Assembly: GCA_018136815.1 (NCBI GenBank)
Contig: CM030937.1
Coordinates: forward strand, 1,932,660 to 1,978,086
Length of the DNA stretch: 45,427 bases
Direction of reading: 5' to 3'
DNA from: Isochrysis galbana
Taxonomy: Eukaryota > Haptophyta > Isochrysidales > Isochrysidaceae
The notes beneath the pieces are model-generated. The model worked only from the letters and a program-made list of their open reading frames with translations. It had not been told where the DNA came from and ran no database searches. Positions 28,563 to 39,100 of this stretch are shown piece after piece. The position numbers were made by a program, and so were the translations under genes. Each line of letters starts with the position of its first letter. The first letter of the stretch is position 1.

Positions 28563-29231
28563 GTGCCTAGAGCGCAGGGGGGGACGTCAGTCACCCGCGG
28601 AGCACCCCGGGCACCCATAGCGCGTGCACACGACTGCCTTGGCCACAAGATAGTCCATCCTGACCGGCCCGACCCGCCCCTCGCAGGAATCGCCCGCGTT
28701 CGTCCTCGACAACGACCTCGACCTCCTCGACGCTGGGGCCGTTGGCTGGCGAGCGCCAATGTCCAGGCAGCCCTCGCGGCGCTCCTCTGCTCGACAGCGC
28801 CTCACCTGGCGCTGATCGACGAGGCTCGGCCTGGGGGCGACCTGAGGACGGGACATGCCGCGGCGCTCCACGCCGCTGCGCTCGAAAAGGCTGAAAAGCT
28901 TGCCAGAGCGCACAAGAGCAAGAGCGCTTCTGGCTTCTGGCGAGACCACGCCACCGGGGGAAGAGCTAATATTCGCCCCGTGGGTGTGGCAGCCTTGGTA
29001 GGTGATGCAGGAATTGTCCCGACGCTGCCGGTGGAGCGCAGGAAAGCCTCCAAGGAGTTGCTGGCAAGGGTAGCGCGCCTGGTCAAGGCATAGGCCAAAG
29101 CCAAAGGCGCCTGGCCGATGTGGCCTGTGGCCTACTATAAGGCGAAGAAGGCTAGGATCCGCGGAGGCGACCCGCGGCTAGTCGCCCAGGAAGAGGCGGC
29201 GGAGCTGGCAAGGCTCTGGCGCGAATGGTAG
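28563..29231 (+). pseudogene. Unknown ORF with one in-frame TAG
   Basis: Reads 176 residues to a TAG at 29,091-29,093, then continues in the same frame for another ~45 residues (GAWPMWPVAYYKAKKARIRG ... ELARLWREW) to a second TAG. The middle is Ala- and charge-rich (HAAALHAAALEKAEKLARAH). Composition and continuity across the stop suggest a formerly longer protein. No family recognised; a mobile-element origin is possible because the sequence runs into satellite-like DNA. Confidence 0.4.
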
Positions 29232-29254
29232 CGCGGCCATTTGTCAGCTACGGT

Positions 29255-29390
29255 TCCGCTGGCGGCGCCGCGACGGCCAATTTCGACGCAGCTTGGGGGC
29301 GCGTCGCGCGTGATTGGCGTCGCTGGCTGGGCGGCACCAGGATATATGGATATGGGGCTTGGCGCGGTGTTGGCATCCCCTCCTCCGCCC
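29255..29390 (+). repeat. Diverged single copy of the 204-bp satellite
   Basis: Shares GGCGCC..ACGGCC, ATTTCG, GATTGGCGT, GGGCGGCA and TGGATATGG in the same order and spacing as satellite units at 11.9-12.5 kb. In one frame it reads DWRRWLGGTRIYGYGAW against DWRGCSGGIFGYGAW in the satellite. It follows the broken ORF directly. Confidence 0.65.
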
Positions 29391-29566
29391 CTCCGCCCCA
29401 AAGTTTTTCTGAGCCCACATGGAAACGCAGACAACTTCTTAAACAAAAAGTTCGATCGCGGATGCGAGAGCCTTCCCGCATGAATTGAGCATGTGGCCGG
29501 TTGGCGGTTGGCCGCTCGTCAGGTTACGCATCTTACCATGGGCTTGTGGCAGGATCGATGCCCAAG

Positions 29567-29645
29567 AAAGAGGTTGCAACCTCAGGTTTGGTTGTTTGTT
29601 CGGCAACTGCCCTCATGTGGGTGGTATAAGTTCTACTTGGACGAC
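29567..29645 (+). repeat. Dispersed ~78-bp repeat, copy B
   Basis: Matches 7,195-7,272 over GGTTGCAACCTCAGGTTTGG through GTATAAGTTCTACTT with scattered differences. Confidence 0.75.
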
Positions 29646-29982
29646 GTACCCCATCGCTCGGCGCGGGCGCAAGGGGGGGGGGGGGGCACGATGGCTCACG
29701 CTTGGGGGCCCGAGAAGAAAAAATGTGTTGCGCCACTTTTCGCCCACGGCATCTCACTTATCTCTTACACGCACCTCATCCCGTACACGCTGCTTCTAAG
29801 CGGGAAACCGAAGCGCCAAAATTGGCGCCTCAAGCCGCGGCAGCAAGGAGTTAACAAATGTAAACGGGTCTTTCGATTGGACGCGACCTGAGTGAGTGAC
29901 CGAGCTACACATACACGTTTTGATTCAAACTCAAGACAGCGCGGCAATCAATCCATTCAAGCCCCGATGCCCTCGAACTCAA
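29646..29982. other. Intergenic, no gene seen
   Basis: Contains a G run at ~29,675-29,687. Downstream flank of the minus-strand pseudokinase gene. Confidence 0.4.
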
Positions 29983-31302
29983 TTACCCCCCCCCCAAAGA
30001 AACAAATTGCGACTCCCCATTCAACGCGACCACGCCTTGGTGCGCCGACGGTGTAAGATCGCAAAATGGCGCCGGCACTTGTCGCGCAAGAAGGGCCGCG
30101 CGCGGATACTCCCTGAGGAAAGGGTGGCCCCAGAGCTCCGATGCCCCTTGCCCACCGCAGCCAAGACGAGAGAGTGGCATCGAGTCCAGCAGGCGCGAGA
30201 CAAAATCCCTCGCTCTCGCGCTCATGGACGCAGGATAAGTGACCTCAGTGTCGCACGAAATGATCCGCCGGCAGAGAGAGTGATCGTCCCCATCATCGAC
30301 GAACGGGGACTGGCCGACGAGCATTTCGTACACGATCACCCCTAGGGCCCACCAGTCAACGCCAAACTCGTGCCCTTCGTTCAGGATGATCTCTGGTGCG
30401 ATGTACGGCAGAGTGCCGACGGCAGTGTAGGTGCGACCGGATATGACCTTACCAAACCCCAGGCCAGTGAGCTTCAAGTAGCCACGGGCATCGATGAGCA
30501 GCTTCTCCGGCCGGAGGTCGCGGTGGACGATGCCCCTCTCGTGAAGATACTGAAGTGCGCAGACCGTCGTGGCCGCGAAAAACGCTGCGTGCGTCTCGCT
30601 GAGCCGTCCTCGCAGAGACAGAACCTCGAGGAAGTTGCCATTGGGCAGCCACTCCATCAAAGTCTTGTGACTATGCAACCGCTCAAAGACACGGAAGACC
30701 TTCACCACCGATCCATGATCGCACGCGAGAAGCAGACGCGCCTCCGTCGCTGCGCGAGTACGCATTGTGTCCCCTCCCATCTGACTGGTGTCGACTTCCT
30801 TCAGCGCGAAGAGCCGAGCCGTGGAGGAGCCACCGCCGTTTGTTGGGGCGAGACTGACCAGCCGCACGGTGCTCCGACTGCCATGGCCCACGATTCCCCG
30901 GTCGACTAGATCGTCCAGCTGGGCGGACAATGACCCGTCAGGTTCATCACTCACAACATCGGAGGATGCCGTGCCCGTCTGATCGACTGTCTCATCAGTG
31001 GCCTCTCTTACCCGTGAGTTGTGAAAGAACAACGACAGGACAAGGACAGCACCACCTGCCGCGAGGCGCTTATCCGTGAGTGCTCTGGTAGCGACAGCGG
31101 GTGCGAGGGTGCCCAGCCATGCAACTCCCCCTGCTGCCGCTGAGGCCGCCGCGAACGCCAGTCCTCTTTTGGTGGCTAGAAGGAGGCGTTGGAGGCTGGC
31201 GTCGTCCTCCTGGGCTGACGGCGGCGAGAGCGGCTGCGAGAGAGTTGCCGAGAGTGCGTTGGCGGGCGACTGACGCGAGGCCGAGCCTGCGGTCGGATTC
31301 AT
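29983..31302 (-). CDS. Membrane-anchored AGC-family pseudokinase, copy A
   Basis: Starts at ATG 31302 (MNPTAGSASRQSPANALS), 439 aa, no intron. Two hydrophobic segments (~46-71 and ~79-94) anchor it to a membrane. Kinase domain ~130-398: Gly loop GHGSRSTV (139-146), ALKEV (K168), E187, HRDLRPEKLL (260-269), TAVGTLPYIAPEII, FGVDWWALGVIVYEMLVG and RLGCGGQGASEL. The activation-segment and C-lobe wording is PKA/PKG-like. The DFG motif is GLG (G280), the catalytic-loop Lys is Arg (R264) and the metal-binding Asn is Lys (K267). The missing DFG Asp predicts weak or no phosphotransfer, i.e. a pseudokinase or a scaffold. Copy B at 32,394 is almost identical and inverted. Confidence 0.85.
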   Translation of the reverse strand: MNPTAGSASRQSPANALSATLSQPLSPPSAQEDDASLQRLLLATKRGLAFAAASAAAGGVAWLGTLAPAVATRALTDKRLAAGGAVLVLSLFFHNSRVREATDETVDQTGTASSDVVSDEPDGSLSAQLDDLVDRGIVGHGSRSTVRLVSLAPTNGGGSSTARLFALKEVDTSQMGGDTMRTRAATEARLLLACDHGSVVKVFRVFERLHSHKTLMEWLPNGNFLEVLSLRGRLSETHAAFFAATTVCALQYLHERGIVHRDLRPEKLLIDARGYLKLTGLGFGKVISGRTYTAVGTLPYIAPEIILNEGHEFGVDWWALGVIVYEMLVGQSPFVDDGDDHSLCRRIISCDTEVTYPASMSARARDFVSRLLDSMPLSRLGCGGQGASELWGHPFLREYPRAALLARQVPAPFCDLTPSAHQGVVALNGESQFVSLGGG

Positions 31303-31356
31303 CTTGCCTCGCGTGGGGAGCTCCACCAGCCTTCGTGGAGAGTGCGTCGCCGAGCC
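30010..31356 (-). repeat. Inverted duplication, arm A (1,347 bp)
   Basis: Gapless inverted match to 32,340-33,686. I count about eight differences over the arm, i.e. above 99 percent identity. Homology starts ~54 bp upstream of the ATG and stops ~27 bp before the stop codon; outside these points the flanks are unrelated. Confidence 0.9.
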
Positions 31357-32339
31357 TGTCGTTGGGGTCTCCGGGCGGAGCAACAGCCACGCGGTGTCGT
31401 GCTCTCTGTGGGAATAACTTCGTGATGAAAGAAGGAGAGGCTTACTACGGGGGGTTCGTTCCCGCGGGGGGGGGAGGGGGGGGGAGGGGGGTGGGGGGCG
31501 CGGGGGGGGGACGGTCTGCTCGGCGGAGGCGATGGCGAGATGGTCTGCTCGGGGTTGGCGAGATGGGACGAGAGTCGGCGGAGAGAGAGAGGGAGGGAGG
31601 GAGGGAGAGGGGAGAGGGAGGGAGAGGGAGGGAGAGAGGGAGGGGAAGAGTAGGGGAGAGTAGGGAGAGAGGGAGAGATCTGTGCGGGGGGGGCTCTCTG
31701 GAGAGAGGCGCGAGGGCATCTGAGAAGAGAGAAAGAGGGTGGGTGGCAACGCCAGGGAATCGGGAGAGGAGCGGGGTGAGGTGAGGAGAAGGGGGGAGGA
31801 GGAGGAGAGAAGAAAGATCTCGGGGAATCTACAGGTGAGAGACGTGCGCCAACCTCCCCTCTCCCTCCTCGAGAGAGAGAGGGGCCTCGAGGCGCCGCGC
31901 CGCGCCGCCGCGCCCCCAGTCTCCTCCTCTCTCTCCACGCGCGGGGGGGGAGGGGGGGGTGCGGGAATCCCTCCATCCCCCGGTGGGACTCTGAGGCGGA
32001 CGAGCATCGCGCTCGCAGATGAAACCTCCCGCGAGTGTGCAAAAGACTTGCCTGCGCTCTTAGGCAAGTCGCAAGACGTCGCCGCAACTCCTCGCGAATC
32101 TCTCCATAGTCTGCCATTCTGCCAGAAAGATGGAAGAATTGATGGGGGCGAGACTGACCAGAGAGAGAGAGACACAATACACGACATTCTGGGAGAGAGG
32201 GGAGGCCGTGCAAGGGGGGCGCCGCGGGGCTGGCGCCCGATTTTCATTCCTCTTTGGCTTGCTCGGCTACTCGGTCGACCGGGACCCCGACGCCCCTCCC
32301 CCCACTTCCCACTGACGCCCCTCCCCCCACTTCCCACTC
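31357..32339. promoter_or_regulatory. 983-bp spacer between divergent pseudokinase genes
   Basis: The only room for promoters of both genes. The plus strand has G-rich runs at 31,468-31,512 (G9AG8AG6-like) and 31,940-31,960 that could form quadruplexes, and long purine tracts (31,580-31,830). An exact direct repeat CGCCCCTCCCCCCACTTCCC lies at 32,291 and 32,317. No TATA box is evident. Confidence 0.5.
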
Positions 32340-33686
32340 GGCTCTGCGACGCACTCTCCACGAAGGCTGGTGGAGCTCCCCACGCGAGGCAAGATGAATC
32401 CGACCGCAGGCTCGGCCTCGCGTCAGTCGCCCGCCAACGCACTCTCGGCAACTCTCTCGCAGCCGCTCTCGCCGCCGTCAGCCCAGGAGGACGACGCCAG
32501 CCTCCAACGCCTCCTTCTAGCCACCAAAAGAGGACTGGCGTTCGCGGCGGCCTCAGCGGCAGCAGGGGGAGTTGCATGGCTGGGCACCCTCGCACCCGCT
32601 GTCGCTACCAGAGCACTCACGGATAAGCGCCTCGCGGCAGGTGGTGCTGTCCTTGTCCTGTCGTTGTTCCTTCACAACTCACGGGTAAGAATGGCCACTG
32701 ACGAGACAGTCGATCAGACGGGCACGGCATCCTCCGATGTTGTGAGTGATGAACCTGACGGGTCATTGTCCGCCCAGCTGGACGATCTAGTCGACCGGGG
32801 AATCGTGGGCCATGGCAGTCGGAGCACCGTGCGGCTGGTCAGTCTCGCCCCAACAAACGGCGGTGGCTCCTCCACGGCTCGGCTCTTCGCGCTGAAGGAA
32901 GTCGACACCAGTCAGATGGGAGGGGACACAATGCGTACTCGCGCAGCGACGGAGGCGCGTCTGCTTCTCGCGTGCGATCATGGATCGGTGGTGAAGGTCT
33001 TCCGTGTCTTTGAGCGGTTGCATAGTCACAAGACTTTGATGGAGTGGCTGCCCAATGGCAACTTCCTCGAGGTTCTGTCTCTGCGAGGACGGCTCAGCGA
33101 GACGCACGCAGCGTTTTTCGCGGCCACGACGGTCTGCGCACTTCAGTATCTTCACGAGAGGGGCATCGTCCACCGCGACCTCCGGCCGGAGAAGCTGCTC
33201 ATCGATGCCCGTGGCTACTTGAAGCTCACTGGCCTGGGGTTTGGTAAGGTCATATCCGGTCGCACCTACACTGCCGTCGGCACTCTGCCGTACATCGCAC
33301 CAGAGATCATCCTGAACGAAGGGCACGAGTTTGGCGTTGACTGGTGGGCCCTAGGGGTGATCGTGTACGAAATGCTCGTCGGCCAGTCCCCGTTCGTCGA
33401 TGATGGGGACGATCACTCTCTCTGCCGGCGGATCATTTCGTGCGACACTGAGGTCACTTATCCTGCGTCCATGAGCGCGAGAGCGAGGGATTTTGTCTCG
33501 CGCCTGCTCGACTCGATGCCACTCTCTCGTCTTGGCTGCGGTGGGCAAGGGGCATCGGAGCTCTGGGGCCACCCTTTCCTCAGGGAGTATCCGCGCGCGG
33601 CCCTTCTTGCGCGACAAGTGCCGGCGCCATTTTGCGATCTCACACCGTCGGCGCACCAAGGCGTGGTCGCGTTGTACGGGGAGTCG
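32340..33686 (+). repeat. Inverted duplication, arm B (1,347 bp)
   Basis: Partner of 30,010-31,356, same length without indels. Confidence 0.9.
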
Positions 33687-33713
33687 ACATATCCTCATGC
33701 CTGCGGTGGATGA
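32394..33713 (+). CDS. Membrane-anchored AGC-family pseudokinase, copy B
   Basis: 439 aa like copy A. Coding differences from copy A are few (FFHNSRVRE against FLHNSRVRM near residues 92-100) plus the last ten residues, where the duplication ends and the two genes use unrelated sequence (SQFVSLGGG against STYPHACGG), yet both stop at the same length. The GLG in place of DFG, R264 and K267 are shared, so they are not sequencing errors of one copy. Both frames are intact, so either both are expressed or the duplication is very recent. Confidence 0.85.
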   Translation: MNPTAGSASRQSPANALSATLSQPLSPPSAQEDDASLQRLLLATKRGLAFAAASAAAGGVAWLGTLAPAVATRALTDKRLAAGGAVLVLSLFLHNSRVRMATDETVDQTGTASSDVVSDEPDGSLSAQLDDLVDRGIVGHGSRSTVRLVSLAPTNGGGSSTARLFALKEVDTSQMGGDTMRTRAATEARLLLACDHGSVVKVFRVFERLHSHKTLMEWLPNGNFLEVLSLRGRLSETHAAFFAATTVCALQYLHERGIVHRDLRPEKLLIDARGYLKLTGLGFGKVISGRTYTAVGTLPYIAPEIILNEGHEFGVDWWALGVIVYEMLVGQSPFVDDGDDHSLCRRIISCDTEVTYPASMSARARDFVSRLLDSMPLSRLGCGGQGASELWGHPFLREYPRAALLARQVPAPFCDLTPSAHQGVVALYGESTYPHACGG

Positions 33714-34653
33714 GTGGAGGTGAAAACATTCCGTCGACGGCCGCGTGGGGAACGGCATCATCATATCTTGTTGACTTAGGTTTTCTGGCGCACACGCTCT
33801 TGGTTTGCTAGATGCTTTCCGGCTCGTAACCATGTGACTTGTGAGAGAGTAATGCCGCACAATGTCAAGCCTTCATCCAGCAAAGGTACGACAATAAATT
33901 CCTGATCCTCTGGCTACCTGTTTCAAACCCGATTGGCCATTTGCACTGCACACGCGCCCGAAATCGCCCTTCTTTCCCCTACCTCGTCGTCTGCCTTCCC
34001 CTCCAAACCAATATCCAATCGTCCTAAAGAGAGAGCCAATGATTTCAGATTGGACGCTCCTGACCGGCTGGGATGTTCCGCTCAACGCCTTCATTCAAAT
34101 TCAGCAACTTTGGCCGCTTTTTATCTTTATTTATTCTTAAATAATTGCTTTGTTAGACGAGGCCAGGGAGAGCTGAGGGACTGAAGCCTCATTGGTTTAT
34201 TTCTCTTCGGGCCGCCCCACCCCCCTCCCTTAGGACCCTGAGAGACTTGTGACTTGTACGTTCTCCCACCGAACCCCTTTAAGGCCCAAGGCCCTTTAAC
34301 TATTACTATTGTTGAAACAATAGAATCATGCAACGCGCTTCACTTCCGTGACACGCGCGGGGACTCGCGTGCACCTGGTTGACAAGGTTTTCTGCACGCG
34401 CGCCGATTCGGCGGTCGGCGGCGCACCATCGTCTGCAATGGCCCGATCGTTCGTCGCGGCGGGGTGCGCGGGCGAGAGCGGCGCGTTCCACGACCCTTTT
34501 GTTGTAACAGGCGTACCTGGGGTTCACGCTCACCGGGTAGGGCGGGCCAGGTAGAAGTAGAAATATGAATATGTGATTTTTGATTTTTTGGTTATCCAAA
34601 TATGCCTGAGACAGAGAGAAAATATGCAGAAAACATGTGCTGTTCGTCCCTTT
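33714..34653. other. Intergenic, no gene recognised
   Basis: 3' flank of copy B. AT-richer stretch near 34,115-34,150 (TTTATTTATTCTTAAATAAT). Small frames at 34,348-34,690 lack motifs. Ends where LINE copy 2 begins. Confidence 0.5.
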
Positions 34654-36198
34654 GCCCAACATCCTGGGATGTCGTGGCTGGATGAGCACTGGACGATTTG
34701 GCGTCCTTTCATGCGGTTATTCTTGCATTCTCCCGCCATGAATCGGCGGCAAGGTGCCGCCGCTCCAAGCCCCATCAGGGCCCTGAAGTCCATAGCGTTA
34801 CTCGCTTCCCTTTGGCGCTTGAGTTGTTCCGCTTTCGCCTTATCTTGCTCGCAGGTACATTGGCGGAAGCTTACTTGATTCTTGCGGAGGAAAGATATAG
34901 CCCACGGCTTATCGTATCCTTTGCACCCCCCGGGGGTGCCGTGGATGGCTATTTCTCCCTCCGGAGTGACGCATTCGACCGAAGAACGGACCGCGTAGTC
35001 TAGATTGAAGTTCTCTCCGTCGTCGAGAGTTACGTGGAAAATGCGTGGGAAGCGGTGTCCCAAGGCGGATGTGTCCGTGTAGACGTAAAAGTGCCAAATC
35101 GAGCGTTTGCCCGATTCAACCTTCGTGATCCCTTCCACGGTGGTCTTGGCGCGTTGTTGGTTTCCCCTTAGTACGTGGAAACCTTCGCGTTCCAATGCGT
35201 TTGCTAGGTGTCGAGTTTTCGTTTTGTAGGCCTTCACCGGGTCGAAGATCGAAGATGCGAAATACAATGTAAGTCGCCACCTCCTTCAGGGAGGACCGGA
35301 TGGCGCTAGACTTGCGCGGAGCCGAGTCGGCTAGAGCGCCGTATGTAACTGCGAATTCGTGAGAGATACCCGAGAGGGCCGCTTGGAGCTTGTCACCATA
35401 GGCGGCTTTGAATTGATCGTGAGCGTCCTCATCGACGTAGAAAATCCATGGACCTTTGCGTCCTTTGTCCATGCCATCCGGAGTGGCATCCAAGCCTTCC
35501 AGCTTGGAGAGAAGGTACTTCATATAGGTTGCCACATCCTCGCTTTTGATGTCCTTTTTGTCTTCAGCTAGCTGCGCTAGCTGTATGAAGAATGGGGTGT
35601 CGTCCGGTTCCTCCTCCTCATCATGAGGGGGTGAGGCAAATTGTGTGGTGCTGTGTTGAGGCGGATTTGGCTCCGATTGTGGGTCCGCCCGCTTGCGCGA
35701 GGGCGGCGGGTTATGCTTGGCTTGTTGATGTGGGGCTTGTCTTGCTTCTTGGGGGAGTTTCCCTTTGGGGCCGGCCGCCTCAGCGTAGGACTGCTTCTGT
35801 GCAATGTTGTTGGGGGGGTTGGAAGCCGTAAAGGCCCCAAGAATTGTTTGTTGTGTCAAGTGCCCGCCCACGAGGGGTGCACTGCTGGTAGGAGTTGCCG
35901 CCATGGGGGTGGCAGCAAGGCTGCCATCCACCATGGGGAGTCCTTGTTGCACTGGCAAGCCCGTTGAGGCAGGCGGCGGAGCCAGGGACTGGCTCTGCTG
36001 GTCTGCAAGGAACAGGGCTCTCCCTGTTCCCTGCTTCTGTGCCTGGTGGGGAGGCGAGGGAGGCAGGATCATGTCGACGTCGCTGTCTGTCAGCGGGGCG
36101 GCCTGTGAGCGCTTCGGCTCCGGCGGCTTGGGGCGGCCCCTGTGGGGCGTCGTGACGGCGGAGGGCTGGGGATCAGGAGCGGTCGGCGCGCGCTCCAT
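34654..36198 (-). pseudogene. LINE ORF1, frameshifted and truncated
   Basis: Starts MERAPTAPDPQPSAVTTPHR like copy 1 and follows it closely. Around 35,240 a tandem duplication of CGAAGAT shifts the frame (the protein reads VFRIFD then leaves frame; the other frame resumes DPVKAYKTKTRHLANALERE). It ends after CSSSHDIPGCWAK, losing the last CCCH finger. A non-functional copy. Confidence 0.85.
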
Positions 36199-36221
36199 CG
36201 CTCGAACTATAACAATAGTTT
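34654..36221 (-). mobile_element. LINE copy 2, 3'-truncated
   Basis: Same family as copy 1. The 5' end (AAACTATTGTTATAG on the minus strand) coincides with those of copies 1 and 3. The 3' end stops abruptly inside the ORF1 zinc-finger region at 34,654, so ORF2 is entirely missing. Confidence 0.85.
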
Positions 36222-36938
36222 CTCCACGCCAAACATAGAAGACGGTCCTTAACGAGGAAGGCTCGCGCTCATAACGAAATATTCATATTCATGCTAAAAA
36301 GGGGCTGCTTGTGAATACAACACTCAACACTCCTCGCCCATGAGTAAGGCACGCGCAAGCGGGCATGTACGATACCAGGGGGGGCCTCCTCTCTCCCCCA
36401 CTCCGCCTTCTATCCAAATATGCAGAAAATATGCCAAAATGTGACGAAAGAAATATGCAGATATTTGACAAATCTACCCAACTATCAAGTATGCCAAGTT
36501 GTCGATCTGTGATCTGTCGGCGATGTAGTCTAGAACGGAGAACGGGAATCGCGCCACAACGGAAGCGAGGGGCAATCCTGCCACGCAAGATTCGAAGAAA
36601 CCTACCATATTAGACGAGACAAATGCGACGTACCTAAGTAAGGGGAGATACGAGATATGAAGAGACCAATCAATTGTGAGCGCTCAGTCGACGTCTGTCG
36701 CTTCCACTGTACCGAGCTCGCGCACGATCGATCGACAAGCAGCGCTTGCAAGGCGCCCCGCCACGCACTTCGCAAATTAAGCCCGATTGCCCCCAAAACC
36801 AGGTAGAGGGACGCGGGGAAGATAGCAAATTAAACTTGTTTGTGAGGGCGTCTTGGAGGAATGAAAAAGAAGAAAGGTGGGGAAGAAGCTTCCTTTCTCC
36901 TCGAGAGAGAGAGAGAGAGGGCGCTCCACAGCCACAAC
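36222..36938. other. Intergenic, no gene seen
   Basis: No coding evidence. A short (GA)n tract lies at 36,904-36,920, directly before the 126-bp module. Confidence 0.5.
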
Positions 36939-37073
36939 CCAAGATCCTAGGGGACCACGCGAAGTCTTCGACCAAGAACAAGAGAAAGCAGAGAATGATA
37001 ACGATACTGCATAATGCCGAGCGACGGCGACGAAAGAGAAGCGTAGCAAGTGTCGATTCGCGCGAATGCGACA
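36939..37073 (+). repeat. 126-bp module, copy 3
   Basis: Plus orientation, from CCAAGATCCTAGGGGACCAC to GCGAATGCGACA, the most diverged copy but with the same two ends as copies 1 and 2. Confidence 0.7.
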
Positions 37074-37106
37074 GCTACTGGTGAATCTGTGAATCTGCTC
37101 ATGGCT

Positions 37107-37187
37107 CATGGCGGCCGGAGTGCCCAACTTTCGCACGCGAACGGGCGCGCTGCCGGCGCTTTCTCGGCCATCCACTGAGATGGAATG
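37107..37187 (-). repeat. Isolated fragment of the 204-bp satellite
   Basis: GAGTGCCCAACTTTCG, GGGCGCGCTGCCGGCGCTTT and CTCGGCCATCCACTGAGATG correspond to one part of the unit, in the orientation of the 44.6-kb array. A single partial copy. Confidence 0.8.
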
Positions 37188-38580
37188 CCCCAACCGGTGT
37201 CTTCAGACCCGTTAGTCCGAACACCAGCGACAAGGGGGGGCTGACCACTACCGTGCTCTCGCTCAAGCGCGGCGAACGTCGGCCTGTCAGGCGGGTCGGT
37301 CGCCAGCTCGCTCTGCCTCGAATTCGGATTCAAGCTGGCAGAAAGACGAGGGGAAATCTCCCCCCGGTCCCACGATAAAAAAAATTGGGCCTCCGGATCA
37401 ACAAGAGTTTTTGTTACAACCCACTCTCCCCCACCTCTAGGGGTGAGGTTGCTCAACACGACCTGCGCATTGCGCCGGGACGAGGATTGTGTTGCGGCCA
37501 CTATCCCGGAGCTACCATCAACCATCCCACAGGCAGCTTACTCCGGGGCACCTCTATCCCGCGGGCACAAATCAGCATTCGGCGCCCTTTGAAGAAAGGA
37601 AGAGAGTGGAGGTAGAGGGGAGGGATTCTGTTCTCTGTTCGCTCCGCCAAGCGGCGTGCAGACAAGCCCCCCCTCTCCACGCGGGGACTCCCCCGCCCCC
37701 TCTCCACCCGCACCTCTAACGCGAGCTTTCAGTTTCTTTCGGGCAAGGCAAAGGCCCTCCTTGGCTGTTGCTCCACCGGGGCCCCCACGACTCCCCGCTT
37801 CCCACCCGGCTCTGCAATGCACTAAGAGCACTGACTAGTGTGCGCACTGTGATGGCCGCACAGAACAATCGAAATCGACAGCTACAAAACAATTCACTTC
37901 CCAGGCAAGAATGGCTTGCTGGGCAATGTTGAACTTCGCAGGTAAAAGCAACAGTCGGACACGTATCGCCGTCGCTCGGAGAAATCTCTTGCGCGTTCGC
38001 AGAAGGTCAATGGCACAGCCAATTTTCTAGCCTCGATCTAAGTCAGGTCACTCATGAGCACATGCGTGCCATCTGCAAATGAAGCCTGGGCGCCACTCTC
38101 ATATAACACAGGCGTCGACGAGGTCGGCGCTGTTTTCATGGCGCGGTCTGAGCTTGTGCCACTGCGACCTCGCCAGTGGTGCGGCGAACAAGATGTATCG
38201 TTTCTGCGTTTGCCCTTGCCACGCTGGCCCTGCCCGCCCTGCTCATGCCTCCCCTTGCCAACGACGATGTTGCGAGCAATGCGCACGATCGATAGCAGAG
38301 CTCTAGAGCTGTCGCGCGCGCGAAGCGCAGCGCGTGCGCTGCGCAGGCCTCTAGCTGTACCTGTCCAGCAACTACAAGCCCGAGACCCTCTCGGTGGAAG
38401 AGCGGGTGCCAAGCTTTAGAGCGCGGAAATCCTGCGGCGACACATTTTGAAAACAACACTCATTTCACGGGGGGGAAACACGCACTGTGGATAATTTATA
38501 GTCGAGGTCGCGTCGCCCGATTCCCTAAAATATTTAGGCTGTCGGCTCGGTTTCGCGGCAGGGCTAGGCCCGGTCTAAAC
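37188..38580. other. Region without a recognised gene
   Basis: A minus frame at 37,525-37,106 (MVDGSSGIVAATQSSSRRNA) and frames at 38,040-38,440 are open but unrecognisable. At 37,760-37,822 TGGCTGTTGCTCC and CTTCCCACCCGGCTCTGC resemble the sequence just upstream of the two pseudokinase genes, perhaps a third fragment of that 5' flank. Confidence 0.4.
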
Positions 38581-38582
38581 CC

Positions 38583-39100
<518 letters not shown>

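Noticed and set aside
31303..32595. N-terminal extension of pseudokinase copy A to 870 aa
   Set aside because: Sequence upstream of the ATG at 31,302 is low-complexity Pro/Ser/Leu from purine tracts and then the antisense of copy B; the shared start at MNPTAGS in both copies is better supported.
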